Source: Sediminicoccus sp. KRV36 (GTDB taxonomy: Bacteria; Pseudomonadota; Alphaproteobacteria; Acetobacterales; Acetobacteraceae). Taken from it: a stretch of 64,000 nucleotides of DNA. The notes beneath the pieces were generated by a model that had not been told where the DNA came from, searched no databases, and saw nothing but the letters and a program-made list of their open reading frames with translations. The DNA lies in the NCBI RefSeq assembly GCF_023243115.1, contig NZ_CP085081.1, forward strand, positions 682,001-746,000, written 5' to 3'. The translations under genes and the position numbers were made by a program. Positions 28,120 to 36,400 of this stretch are shown here, piece after piece (position 1 is the first letter of the stretch; every line of letters begins with the position of its first letter).

Positions 28120-28168
28120 GCGTTTTCCCCTTTGGGTTGCAAAGGCTAACGCAGCGAAATGAAAACGC
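28120..28168. promoter_or_regulatory. Inverted repeat in divergent promoter region
   Basis: GCGTTTTC (28120-28127) and GAAAACGC (28161-28168) are perfect 8-bp arms whose starts are 41 bp apart, about four helical turns. The left arm covers the ribosome site of the lipoprotein gene and the right arm lies 6 bp before the earliest start of the transglutaminase gene. It may be an operator for divergent control. Confidence 0.4.
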
Positions 28169-28174
28169 CTAGGG

Positions 28175-29188
28175 ATGATTCCGGCTGCGCGGGCAACCTC
28201 GCCCGCGGTTTTCATGGTATCACGGCTGATGCCCGATGCCGCCCTTCCCGATGCTGCCCCGCCCGCCGCTGCCCCGCCGCCGATCCAGGCCGAGCAGGAG
28301 CGGCCGCGCGACATCCTCGCCGTCTCGCATGTCACGCGGTATCGCTATGCGGGGCCCGTCCGGCTGGGACCGCACCGGCTGATGCTGCGCCCGCGTGACA
28401 GCCATGACATGCGGCTGCTCTCCGCCTCGCTCACGCTCTCGCCGCCGGGCCGGCTGCACTGGGGCCATGATGTGTTCAGCAACAGCATCGCCATCGCCGA
28501 GTTCAGCGATCCCGTGACCGAGCTCGTCATCCGCAGTGACCTCGTGGTGGAGCGCTTCGGCGCGGACCGCCCGGTGCGGGACATCGCGGATGAAATCGCA
28601 CCCGCAGCGCGCGACTGGCCCTTCGTCTATTCGGAGGATGACAGCACGGATCTGGGCGCCCAGCGCAACCCGCAATATGCCGACCCCAAGGGCCGTCTCC
28701 TGGCCTGGGCGCAGGGCTTCGTCGCCGGCAACCCGACGCCCACGCTGGGCCTGCTGCTGGACATCAATGCCAGCATCCAGAAGGGATTTTTCTATCGCGC
28801 GCGGGAGGAGGCGGGAACCCAGACCCCGCTGGAGACACTGGCGCTGGGCGCCGGCACCTGCCGGGATTTCGCCGTGCTGATGATCGAGACCTGCCGCGCC
28901 ATGGGCTTCGGCGCGCGGTTGGCCAGCGGCTATCTGAACGTCCCGCCCGCTGCCCTGGTGAACGGCGCCGGCTCCACCCATGCCTGGTGCGAAATCTACC
29001 TGCCCGGCCCGGGCTGGATCGCCTTCGACCCGACCAACGGGCGGATGGGCGGGCGGGACCTGATCCGCGTGGCGACCGTGCGGGACATGCACCAGGCGGC
29101 GCCGGTCAGCGGCAGCTTCACCGGCCGGCCGACGGATTTCCTCGGCATGGAGGTCTCGGTCAGCGTGACCGAGGCGCCGCCGGGCTGA
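28175..29188 (+). CDS. Transglutaminase-like cysteine protease
   Basis: Up to 337 residues (337 from 28175; ATGs at 28214 and 28229 are also possible and none has a clear ribosome site). The first 45 residues are Ala/Pro-rich and not conserved. The N-terminal transglutaminase-associated part begins at DILAVSHVTRYRYAGPV. The catalytic triad is visible: Cys229 in GAGTCRDFAVLM, His269 in STHAWCEIYL and Asp285 in WIAFDPTNG. Bacterial members of this superfamily act as proteases or peptide ligases; substrate unknown. No signal peptide is evident. Confidence 0.88.
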   Translation: MIPAARATSPAVFMVSRLMPDAALPDAAPPAAAPPPIQAEQERPRDILAVSHVTRYRYAGPVRLGPHRLMLRPRDSHDMRLLSASLTLSPPGRLHWGHDVFSNSIAIAEFSDPVTELVIRSDLVVERFGADRPVRDIADEIAPAARDWPFVYSEDDSTDLGAQRNPQYADPKGRLLAWAQGFVAGNPTPTLGLLLDINASIQKGFFYRAREEAGTQTPLETLALGAGTCRDFAVLMIETCRAMGFGARLASGYLNVPPAALVNGAGSTHAWCEIYLPGPGWIAFDPTNGRMGGRDLIRVATVRDMHQAAPVSGSFTGRPTDFLGMEVSVSVTEAPPG

Positions 29189-29263
29189 CGCGCTGCGCCG
29201 CGGCCGGGCTTCATGGGTTCGCGGGCGATGCGCTAACCTCCCGCCAAACCGGAGGAACACCGC

Positions 29264-30433
29264 ATGCTCGAACCACTCGCCACGGCGCATCTGCCCCCAG
29301 GGGTGCGCGCCCGCCACATCGCGCATGTCAACGGCCTGCGGATGCATGTGCTGGAAGCGGGCGAGGCGGGGCGCCCGCTGCTGCTGCTGCTGCACGGCTT
29401 TCCGGAACTCGCCTATTCCTGGCGCAACATCATGCTGCCGCTGGCCGAGGCCGGGTATCATGTCGTCGCCCCCGACCAGCGCGGCTATGGCCGCACCGAG
29501 GGGCCGGTGCCGGTCTATGACGAGGATCTGACGCCCTATGGGCCGCTCGGCTATGTGCGGGATGCGCTGGCCCTGGTGGCCGCGCTGGGCCATACCGAGG
29601 TGGCCTGCGTCATCGGCCATGATTTCGGCGCACCTGTCGCCGGCAATGCGGCGCTGGCGCGGCCCGATGTGTTCCGCGCCGTGGTGATGATGAGTGCCCC
29701 CTATGGCGGGCCGCGCGCCTGGCCCCTGGGCGAGCAGGCCGTGGCCGAGGGCCTGGCCGGCCTCGCCTCGCCCGCTCTGCATGCGGCGCTGGCCCGGCTC
29801 GATCCGCCACGGCGGCATTACCAGTGGTTCTATTCGACGCGTGAGGCGGATGCCGACATGCACCGGGCGCCCCAGGGGCTGCATGCCTTCCTGCGCGCCT
29901 ACTACCACCACAAGAGCGCCGACTGGGCCGCCAACAAACCCCATCCGCTCGGCGATTTCACCGCCGAGGCGCTGGCCGTGATGCCGACCTACTACATCAT
30001 GCCCGCTGGCCTCGGCATGGCCGCGACGGTGGCCGCCGAGATGCCCGACGCCGCGGCCATCGCCGCCAATCGCTGGCTGCCCGAGGCGGCGCTTGCGGTC
30101 TATGCTGCGGAATACGGCCGCACCGGCTTCCAGGGCGGGCTGCAATCCTATCGCTGCACGACCAGCGGCCAGGCGGCCGCCGAGATGCGCCTCTTCGCCG
30201 GGCGCGGCATCGAGGTCCCCGCCTGCTTCATCGCGGGCAGCAGCGACTGGGGCGTGCATCAGAAGCCGGGCGAATTCGAGCGCATGCAGGGCCAGAATTC
30301 CAAGGATGCGGGCTGCCGGGATCTGCGCGGCTGCCACCTGGTGCCCGGCGCCGGGCATTGGGTCCAGCAGGAACAGGCTGAAGTGGTGGCCGGGCTGGTC
30401 CGGGCGTTCCTGAAGGGGCTCAGCCCTGGCTAG
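29264..30433 (+). CDS. Alpha/beta hydrolase, epoxide-hydrolase type
   Basis: 389 residues with a good ribosome site (GGAGG, 7 nt upstream). The alpha/beta hydrolase core starts with the oxyanion motif HGFPE (residues 44-48). The nucleophile is Asp120 in GHDFG, as in epoxide hydrolases and haloalkane dehalogenases rather than Ser-type esterases. A cap region with Tyr residues (around YHHKSADW) follows, and the catalytic His is in the final GAGHW. It should open epoxides to diols, but haloalkane cleavage is possible. It stands alone between the transglutaminase gene and a convergent phosphodiesterase gene. Confidence 0.87.
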   Translation: MLEPLATAHLPPGVRARHIAHVNGLRMHVLEAGEAGRPLLLLLHGFPELAYSWRNIMLPLAEAGYHVVAPDQRGYGRTEGPVPVYDEDLTPYGPLGYVRDALALVAALGHTEVACVIGHDFGAPVAGNAALARPDVFRAVVMMSAPYGGPRAWPLGEQAVAEGLAGLASPALHAALARLDPPRRHYQWFYSTREADADMHRAPQGLHAFLRAYYHHKSADWAANKPHPLGDFTAEALAVMPTYYIMPAGLGMAATVAAEMPDAAAIAANRWLPEAALAVYAAEYGRTGFQGGLQSYRCTTSGQAAAEMRLFAGRGIEVPACFIAGSSDWGVHQKPGEFERMQGQNSKDAGCRDLRGCHLVPGAGHWVQQEQAEVVAGLVRAFLKGLSPG

Positions 30434-30465
30434 CGCGGCTTCGCATGGCGGCGGCGGCAGCCCGG

Positions 30466-31869
30466 TCAGGCCCGCAGCAGCGCCGTCGGGTAGAAGCGCC
30501 CGGCCTGCCGCCCGCCCTCCAGCACGAAGCCACCCGGCCAGGCGATGCGTTCGGGCTCGGCCGGCGCATCGGCCCAGGGGTCCCAGGCCTGGTGCAGCAC
30601 GCGGCCATCCATCCCGGCCGCGCCGAGCCCCAGCAGGTGCAGGATGGTCGGCGCCACATCGGTCAGGTCCGCCATGCCGCGCATGGCAAGGCCGGGCGTG
30701 AAGGGCCCGCCCTCGAAGGCCAGCACGGTCGCCAGCTCACGCCGGTGCAGCCCGCCATGCATGCCGCCGCCCTCCGGCACATCGCCGGCATCGAAGGGGG
30801 CCCGGCCGGGCAGGCCGTAGTGGTCCGGCGCCTCATCGCCCGCGAAGAGCAGCACGAGATCGGCGGCGCGGGGGTGCTGTGCCTCCAGCGCGGCAAGGGC
30901 CCCGGTGCGGCCGGGCAGCAGCGTGGGATCATTCGCCAGCAGCGGCCCGGCCCAATCCTGACGGGCCAGCCAGTCCGCCACCTGGGATGCGAGGCCCGGA
31001 TCATCCAGCCAGATGCCCGGCGCGCCGGCGGGTGCGATGGTGATCGCCGTGCCGCCCGCCCCGGCCGGCAGGCCATCCCGCGCCATGCGCTCCGCCAGCG
31101 CGATCTTGCGGTGCCCGGTGACATGGCCGTGATCGGACAGCACGATGAGGCCGATCGCCTTCGCATCGGGCTGCGCATCGCGCCAGGCCACGATGCGGAC
31201 GACGCATTGATCCGCCTCGGTCATGGCCAGGGCCGCCGCGGCATCGCCCAGGCCGCGATAATGGAAGCTGATATCGGGCTCCGGGCACCAGAACAGCGCC
31301 ACATCCGGCCGCAGGACGGGCAGCACATATTCTGTCAGCACGCGCGCGGCGTGGCGGGTGCGGGCGAGGTTGGGGATGCTGGCCGGCGGCGTGGGGCCAA
31401 GCTGCCGCGCCACGGCGAGGGCATCGGGCGTATCGGTATCCGCCGCGTTCCAGCGGAATTGCCCGAGCCGGCGCGCGGCCGGGCTGGCCACCAGCGTCTG
31501 ACCCGGCGTGCCGGCCGACACCACGGCGAAGCCCAGCCCCGCGGCGGCCAGGACTTCGCCGATGCCGGGCCGCAGCAGCGGCGATTCAGCCCCGGCGGAG
31601 AGGATATGGAAATCCGCCGCATCCTTGGTGCGCAGCAAGCGCCCCGGCGCCAGGGCCCGGTCAAAGACGGTGTTCGCCACCATGCCATGCGCCGCGGGCC
31701 GGCAACCCGTGACGAGCGAGGGCGTTGCCACCCGTGTCTCGCTCGGAAAGACGCTGCGCGCCTCGGCGAAACGCGTTCCGCGCGTGAGCAGCGCGGCAAG
31801 TGCGGGCATGCTGGCGGGCGAAACCATGTCCGGGCGCAGCCCGTCCAGCACGATCAGGATGAAACGCAT
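30466..31869 (-). CDS. Alkaline-phosphatase superfamily phosphodiesterase
   Basis: 467 residues from the ATG at 31869 (MRFILIVLDGLRPD); a longer open frame upstream is not coding-like. The nucleotide pyrophosphatase/phosphodiesterase core is complete: metal Asp9 in LDGLRPD, a threonine-containing nucleophile region FPSETRVATPSLVTG (residues 41-55), later metal ligands in PDISFHYRG, VLSDHGHVTG and GMHGGLH. Likely hydrolyses nucleotide or phosphoester substrates; which one cannot be told. No signal peptide, so cytoplasmic. Convergent with the hydrolase gene (32-bp gap) and divergent from the cellulose operon. Confidence 0.85.
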   Translation of the reverse strand: MRFILIVLDGLRPDMVSPASMPALAALLTRGTRFAEARSVFPSETRVATPSLVTGCRPAAHGMVANTVFDRALAPGRLLRTKDAADFHILSAGAESPLLRPGIGEVLAAAGLGFAVVSAGTPGQTLVASPAARRLGQFRWNAADTDTPDALAVARQLGPTPPASIPNLARTRHAARVLTEYVLPVLRPDVALFWCPEPDISFHYRGLGDAAAALAMTEADQCVVRIVAWRDAQPDAKAIGLIVLSDHGHVTGHRKIALAERMARDGLPAGAGGTAITIAPAGAPGIWLDDPGLASQVADWLARQDWAGPLLANDPTLLPGRTGALAALEAQHPRAADLVLLFAGDEAPDHYGLPGRAPFDAGDVPEGGGMHGGLHRRELATVLAFEGGPFTPGLAMRGMADLTDVAPTILHLLGLGAAGMDGRVLHQAWDPWADAPAEPERIAWPGGFVLEGGRQAGRFYPTALLRA

Positions 31870-32012
31870 GGCAGGGGTCCCGAAGCAGGGCGCCAGGATG
31901 CGCCTTCGGCCGGCGCGCGTCACCGGTGCCGAGGCGGTGCGATGGCTCGTGCCCTGACGGGCAATTGGCAGAGGCAACTGGCGCGAATCTGTCGCGCATG
32001 CTGCAAACTGAG

Positions 32013-32018
32013 TATCTA
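32013..32018 (+). promoter_or_regulatory. Possible -10 box for the cellulose operon
   Basis: TATCTA at 32013-32018 is the most A/T-rich hexamer in the region before the operon, but no convincing -35 was found at 16-18 bp upstream. If used, transcription would start near 32025, which supports a coding start downstream of that point. Confidence 0.2.
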
Positions 32019-32105
32019 AGCGTAGGTTCCGGGCCGGGCGGCGTTGAACAGCCCCGCCGGGCGAGAGGGAAACAGGCGAGCTTGCAGCGAGAAATCGCAT
32101 CCGTG

Positions 32106-32684
32106 ATGGCGGCCTGCGCGATGCGCGGCATTCGCTACATTGCCTTCCCGCCGGTCGTCTTCGAGACGCCCGCCCCCCTTGCCGCGCCCGAAACGCCGCC
32201 AGCCGCGGAAGCCGGCATCGCGGCATCGCCGCCGCCCGAATCGCCGCCCGCGCCCGCCATCGCAGCGCCATCCAGCCCAGAGCCGGCGGCCCCCGGGATG
32301 GCGGCCCCTGTTGTTGCAGCCCAGGCCGCCACCCCTTCCGCCGTGCCGTCCCCGGCCGCACCGCCCCCTGCCGCGCCGCCCTCTGCCGCGCCACCTGAGG
32401 TGGAGGCGTTCCAGCCCGCGCCGATGCCGCCGCCTGCCGCGATGCCAGCACCCGAGCCCGCCGCCGGCCCCCATCCGGCCATGCGCCGCCTTGTGGAATT
32501 CGCCACCGAGACCCAGGCCCCACCCGCCCGGCTGCGCCGCCTCACGGAACTCAGCGCCGCCGAAAGCCTGGAACCACCGGATGAGGCCGGCCCGCCGCGC
32601 CGCTACGCCCTGCTGAACGACATCGCGGTGGAGCTTCGTCCACGCCGGACGCGCGCCCGTGCCGGCAAACGCGCATGGCCCTGA
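32106..32684 (+). CDS. Pro/Ala-rich protein, first gene of the cellulose operon
   Basis: About 192 residues if it starts at ATG 32106; open codons extend to 31926 and TTG 32082, GTG 32103 and ATG 31998 are alternatives. The N-terminal segment MAACAMRGIRYIAFPPVVFE is followed by a long Pro/Ala/Glu stretch (about 30-110) and a polar, Arg-rich C-terminal half (RRLVEFATETQAP; RRLTELSAAE). Such proline-rich scaffold proteins (BcsO, BcsP or BcsH/CcpAx types) precede or follow cellulose synthase genes in other proteobacteria. Homology cannot be claimed because low-complexity sequence dominates. It overlaps bcsQ by 10 bp, so co-translation is likely. Confidence 0.6.
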   Translation: MAACAMRGIRYIAFPPVVFETPAPLAAPETPPAAEAGIAASPPPESPPAPAIAAPSSPEPAAPGMAAPVVAAQAATPSAVPSPAAPPPAAPPSAAPPEVEAFQPAPMPPPAAMPAPEPAAGPHPAMRRLVEFATETQAPPARLRRLTELSAAESLEPPDEAGPPRRYALLNDIAVELRPRRTRARAGKRAWP

Positions 32685-33490
32685 TCGCCTTCGCCTCACC
32701 CAAGGGCGGCGTGGGCAAGACCACGCTGGCCGCCCATGTCGCGGCCCTGCTGGCGCGGCGTGGCTACAAGGTGATTGCCCTCGATCTCGACCCGCAGAAT
32801 GCGCTGCGCTTTCACCTTGGCGTGCCGCTGCGTGAGGAGCGCTGCTTCCTGAGCCGCCTGGGCACCCGCCCGGCCTGGCGCGATGCGCTGGTCGAGGCGG
32901 AATCCGGCGTGCGCGTGCTACCCTTCGGCCCGGTGGACCCGCTGCGCGCGCTGGAACTCGCTCAGTTGCTCCTGGCGGAGCCGCAACTCCTGGCCGAGCC
33001 GGTGCGCGAAATGCTGGCCGTGCCCGACCTGATCGTGGTGCTGGACAGCCCGCCCGGCCCCAATGCCGCGCTGGCCGCCCTGACACCCTATCTCGATCTC
33101 ATGGTGCTGCTGTTGCTCAGCGATGCGGGGAGTGCCGCCATCATCCCGCAGATCGCCAATAACCGCATCCTGGGCCGTGGCACGCTGGCCACCCGCTCGG
33201 CCGATCGCGCGGTGCTGGTGCTGAACCAGGTGGATGAGGCCGAGCCGCTTTCGGATGCGGTGTTCGACATGGCGCGCGCCGCGCTGGGCAACCGGCTGAT
33301 CGGCGCCATCTGCCGTGACCAGGAGCTGGCCGAGGCCCTGGCCGACAAGCGCATGCTGCTGCAAGGTGAGCCAGGCGCCGGAGAGGATCTGCAATTGCTG
33401 GCCGAAGCCATCGTCAAACGCCTGAAACTGCCGCGGCCGGGTGGGCCGGATGGCGGCTTTTCGGCACTCTTTGAATGGGGCCGGCTGTGA
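32675..33490 (+). CDS. bcsQ: BcsQ, ParA/MinD-like ATPase of cellulose synthesis
   Basis: 271 residues. The deviant Walker A is KGGVGKTT (residues 10-17), Walker A' DLDPQNALRFHLG follows, and VVLDSPPGPNAALAAL forms switch II. This matches BcsQ (YhjQ), which localises the cellulose machinery at the pole or membrane in enterobacteria. The start overlaps the upstream gene by 10 bp and the stop overlaps the bcsA start (GTGA). The context of bcsA-bcsB and bcsC removes ambiguity with chromosome ParA. Cytoplasmic/peripheral. Confidence 0.93.
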   Translation: MALIAFASPKGGVGKTTLAAHVAALLARRGYKVIALDLDPQNALRFHLGVPLREERCFLSRLGTRPAWRDALVEAESGVRVLPFGPVDPLRALELAQLLLAEPQLLAEPVREMLAVPDLIVVLDSPPGPNAALAALTPYLDLMVLLLLSDAGSAAIIPQIANNRILGRGTLATRSADRAVLVLNQVDEAEPLSDAVFDMARAALGNRLIGAICRDQELAEALADKRMLLQGEPGAGEDLQLLAEAIVKRLKLPRPGGPDGGFSALFEWGRL

Positions 33491-36400
33491 GCGGCGCGCG
33501 TTTCTCCGAATACGTCCAGACCTTCCCGGGTGAGGCGCCCTTCGCCAGCCGCGTGCAGCGCCTCCTCGCCGTCACGCTCGGGCTGCTGGGCGCCTTCTTC
33601 TTCATCACCGTGCCGATGGAGGAGGAGGGCCAGGTCTGGCTGACGCTGGGCGGCATTGCGATGTTCATGATCCTGAACCGCAACAAGTCCCGCAAGATGG
33701 GCCTGATCCTCGTTGTGCTCTCGGTCATGGTCACCTCGCGCTATCTGTTCTGGCGCGCGACCGAGACGCTGGAATTCGAGACGGTGCTGCAATCCATCCT
33801 GGGCACGCTGCTCTTTGGCGCCGAGATGTTCGCCGGCACGCTGATGACGCTCTCCTATATCCAGACGAGCTATCCGCTGGACCGCAAGCCGGTGCCCATG
33901 CCGATCAACCCCGATGTCTGGCCCACCGTGGACATCTACGTGCCGAGCTACAACGAGACGCTCGATCTGGTGCGCCCCACCGTGCTGGCCGCGATGAACA
34001 TGGACTACCCGCGGGACAAGCTGAATGTCTGGATCCTGGATGATGGCCGCCGCCCGGAATTCCGGGACTTCGCCGAGGAATGCGGCTGCGGCTACATCAT
34101 CCGGCCCGACAACAAGGGGGCCAAGGCGGGCAATCTCAACCACGCGATGCGCCACACCACCGGCGAATATATCGCCATCTTCGATTGCGACCACGCCCCC
34201 ACGCGCGCCTTCCTGCAACTCACGCTGGGCTGGCTGATCCGCGACCGGCGCATCGCGCTGGTGCAGACGCCGCATCACTTCTACTCGCCCGATCCGTTCG
34301 AGCGGAACCTCGTGCGGCAACGCCTGGTGCCCAATGAGGGGCTGCTGTTCTACGGCGCCATCCAGCCTGGCAGCGATCTGTGGAATGCCTCTTTCTTCTG
34401 CGGCTCCTGCGCCGTGATCCGGCGTGAGGCGCTGGAGGAAGTCGGTGGTGTGCCGCATGTGACCGTGACCGAGGATTGCCATTGCGCGCTGAAGATGCAG
34501 CAGCGCGGCTGGCACACCGCCTACATCCGCATCCCGCTGGCCGCCGGCCTCGCAACCGAGCGCCTGGCCTTGCATATCGGCCAGCGGCTGCGCTGGGCGC
34601 GCGGCATGCTGCAGATCATGCGCACGGAAAACACGCTCTTTGCGCCCGGGCTGAAATGGATGCAGCGCTTCTGCTATTTCATCGCGGGCTTCGGCTTCCT
34701 GTTCGCGCTGCCGCGGGTGATCTTCCTCACCTCGCCACTCGCCTTCCTGTTCTTCGGCGAGAGCGTGATCGCGGCCAGTCCCGTCGCCATCATCGCCTAT
34801 GCGGGCAGCCACATGTTCCACGCCATCGCCACCACGGCGCGGCTGAACGGCAAGCACCGGCACTCCTTCTGGTCGGAAATCTATGAGGCCTCGCTCGCGG
34901 TTCCCCTGCTGCCGGTGACGGTGCTGACGCTGTGGGACCCGTCGAAGGGCAAGTTCAACGTGACCGACAAGGGCGGCATCCTGGAGGCGGGCTATCTCGA
35001 TTTCCGCGCCGTGCTGCCCAACCTCATCATGCTGGCGCTGCTCAGCGTCGGGTTCGCCATCGGCATCTGGGGCAGCTTCACGAGCGATCTCGGCAGCCTG
35101 GAGGGCCGCGCCTATCTGCTGAATACCATCTGGGCGGGGCTCTGCCTCATCCCGCTGGCCGGCAGCGTCGCCGTCGGGCGGGAGCGCGAGCAGTCCCGCG
35201 TGCGCGCCCGCGTCGAGGCCAACCTGCCCGGCGAACTCATCCTCGCCTCGGGCGAGCGGCTGCCGACGCGCAGCGCCAACCTCTCCCTCTCCGGCGCGCG
35301 GCTGATCATTGACCGCGCCCTGGGCGTGGCCGAGGGCGACGAGGTGCAGGTCGCCTTCGAGACGGGGGGCGAGATCGTCGCACTCCGCGCCCATGTCATC
35401 CGCTGGGATGGCAATGAGGTCTATCTGGAATTCATCATCGAAACCCTGGCTGACGAAGCTTCCGTGGTGCGGGCCTTTTTCGGCCGGCCCGATGCCTGGC
35501 TGTACTGGGATCATTGGCCCGAGGATAAACCGCTGCGCTCGCTCTGGACTGTTGTGCTGGCTTCGGCCGATGCCGTGTTCCGCAAATACCGCTTCGGCAT
35601 CCTGCGCAGCGCCAAGCCGGTGGCTGGCCTCGCCAAGCCGCAGGCGCCGCGCGTTTCCGATGTTGTGGCGCCGCGCCGGCCCAATACGGCGCCGCCGGCC
35701 GCTATGCCCCCTCCCACTGCGCCCAGGCCCGTGCCGGCCGCCACCGCGGCCCTGCTGGCGCTGGGCCTCTTCTGCGGCATGCCGGCCGGCGCCCAGCCCA
35801 TCGGCGCGCAACCGGCCGGGGTTCCGCCGGGTTCGGCGCAGCCCGGCGCCGTTCAACCGAGCGTGGCGCAATCAGGCACGGCGCAACCGGGCATGGCGCA
35901 GCCCGGCTTCGCCGCGCCGCAGCCGCCGGCCCTTCCCGCGCCCGTCCTGCCATCCGCCATGGATGCCGAGGGCCTGCCCCCTGGTGCCCGCATCGTCACC
36001 CGCACCCTGAAGGAAATGGGTCTCACCGGCCCCATGCAGCTGCGCGGCACCAATGACCTGCAGGGCGTGCTGTTCGGCCTGCGCGCCGATGAGGTGGTGA
36101 CCCAGGCGCGGGTGACGGTGGCGGGCGGCGCCTCGCCCGCGCTGATCCCCTCGCTCAGCCAGATCGCGCTGACGCTGAATGATCAGTTTGTCGGCACCAT
36201 TCCGATGGATGCGGCGCGGCAGAGCTTCGGCCCGCTCGAATTCCCGCTGGACCCACTCTATTTCAGCGAGGTGAACCGGCTGAATTTCCGCTTCGCCGGC
36301 CGCTACACCACCGAGTGCAATGACGCGCTTTCCGGCCTGCTCTGGGCCACCGTCTCCGATCTCTCGACCCTGCAGCTGCGCATCGAGCGCCTGCCGCCCT

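Noticed and set aside
33088..35871. 927-codon open frame opposite bcsQ/bcsAB
   Set aside because: Antisense shadow of codon bias, spans the bcsQ-bcsA junction.
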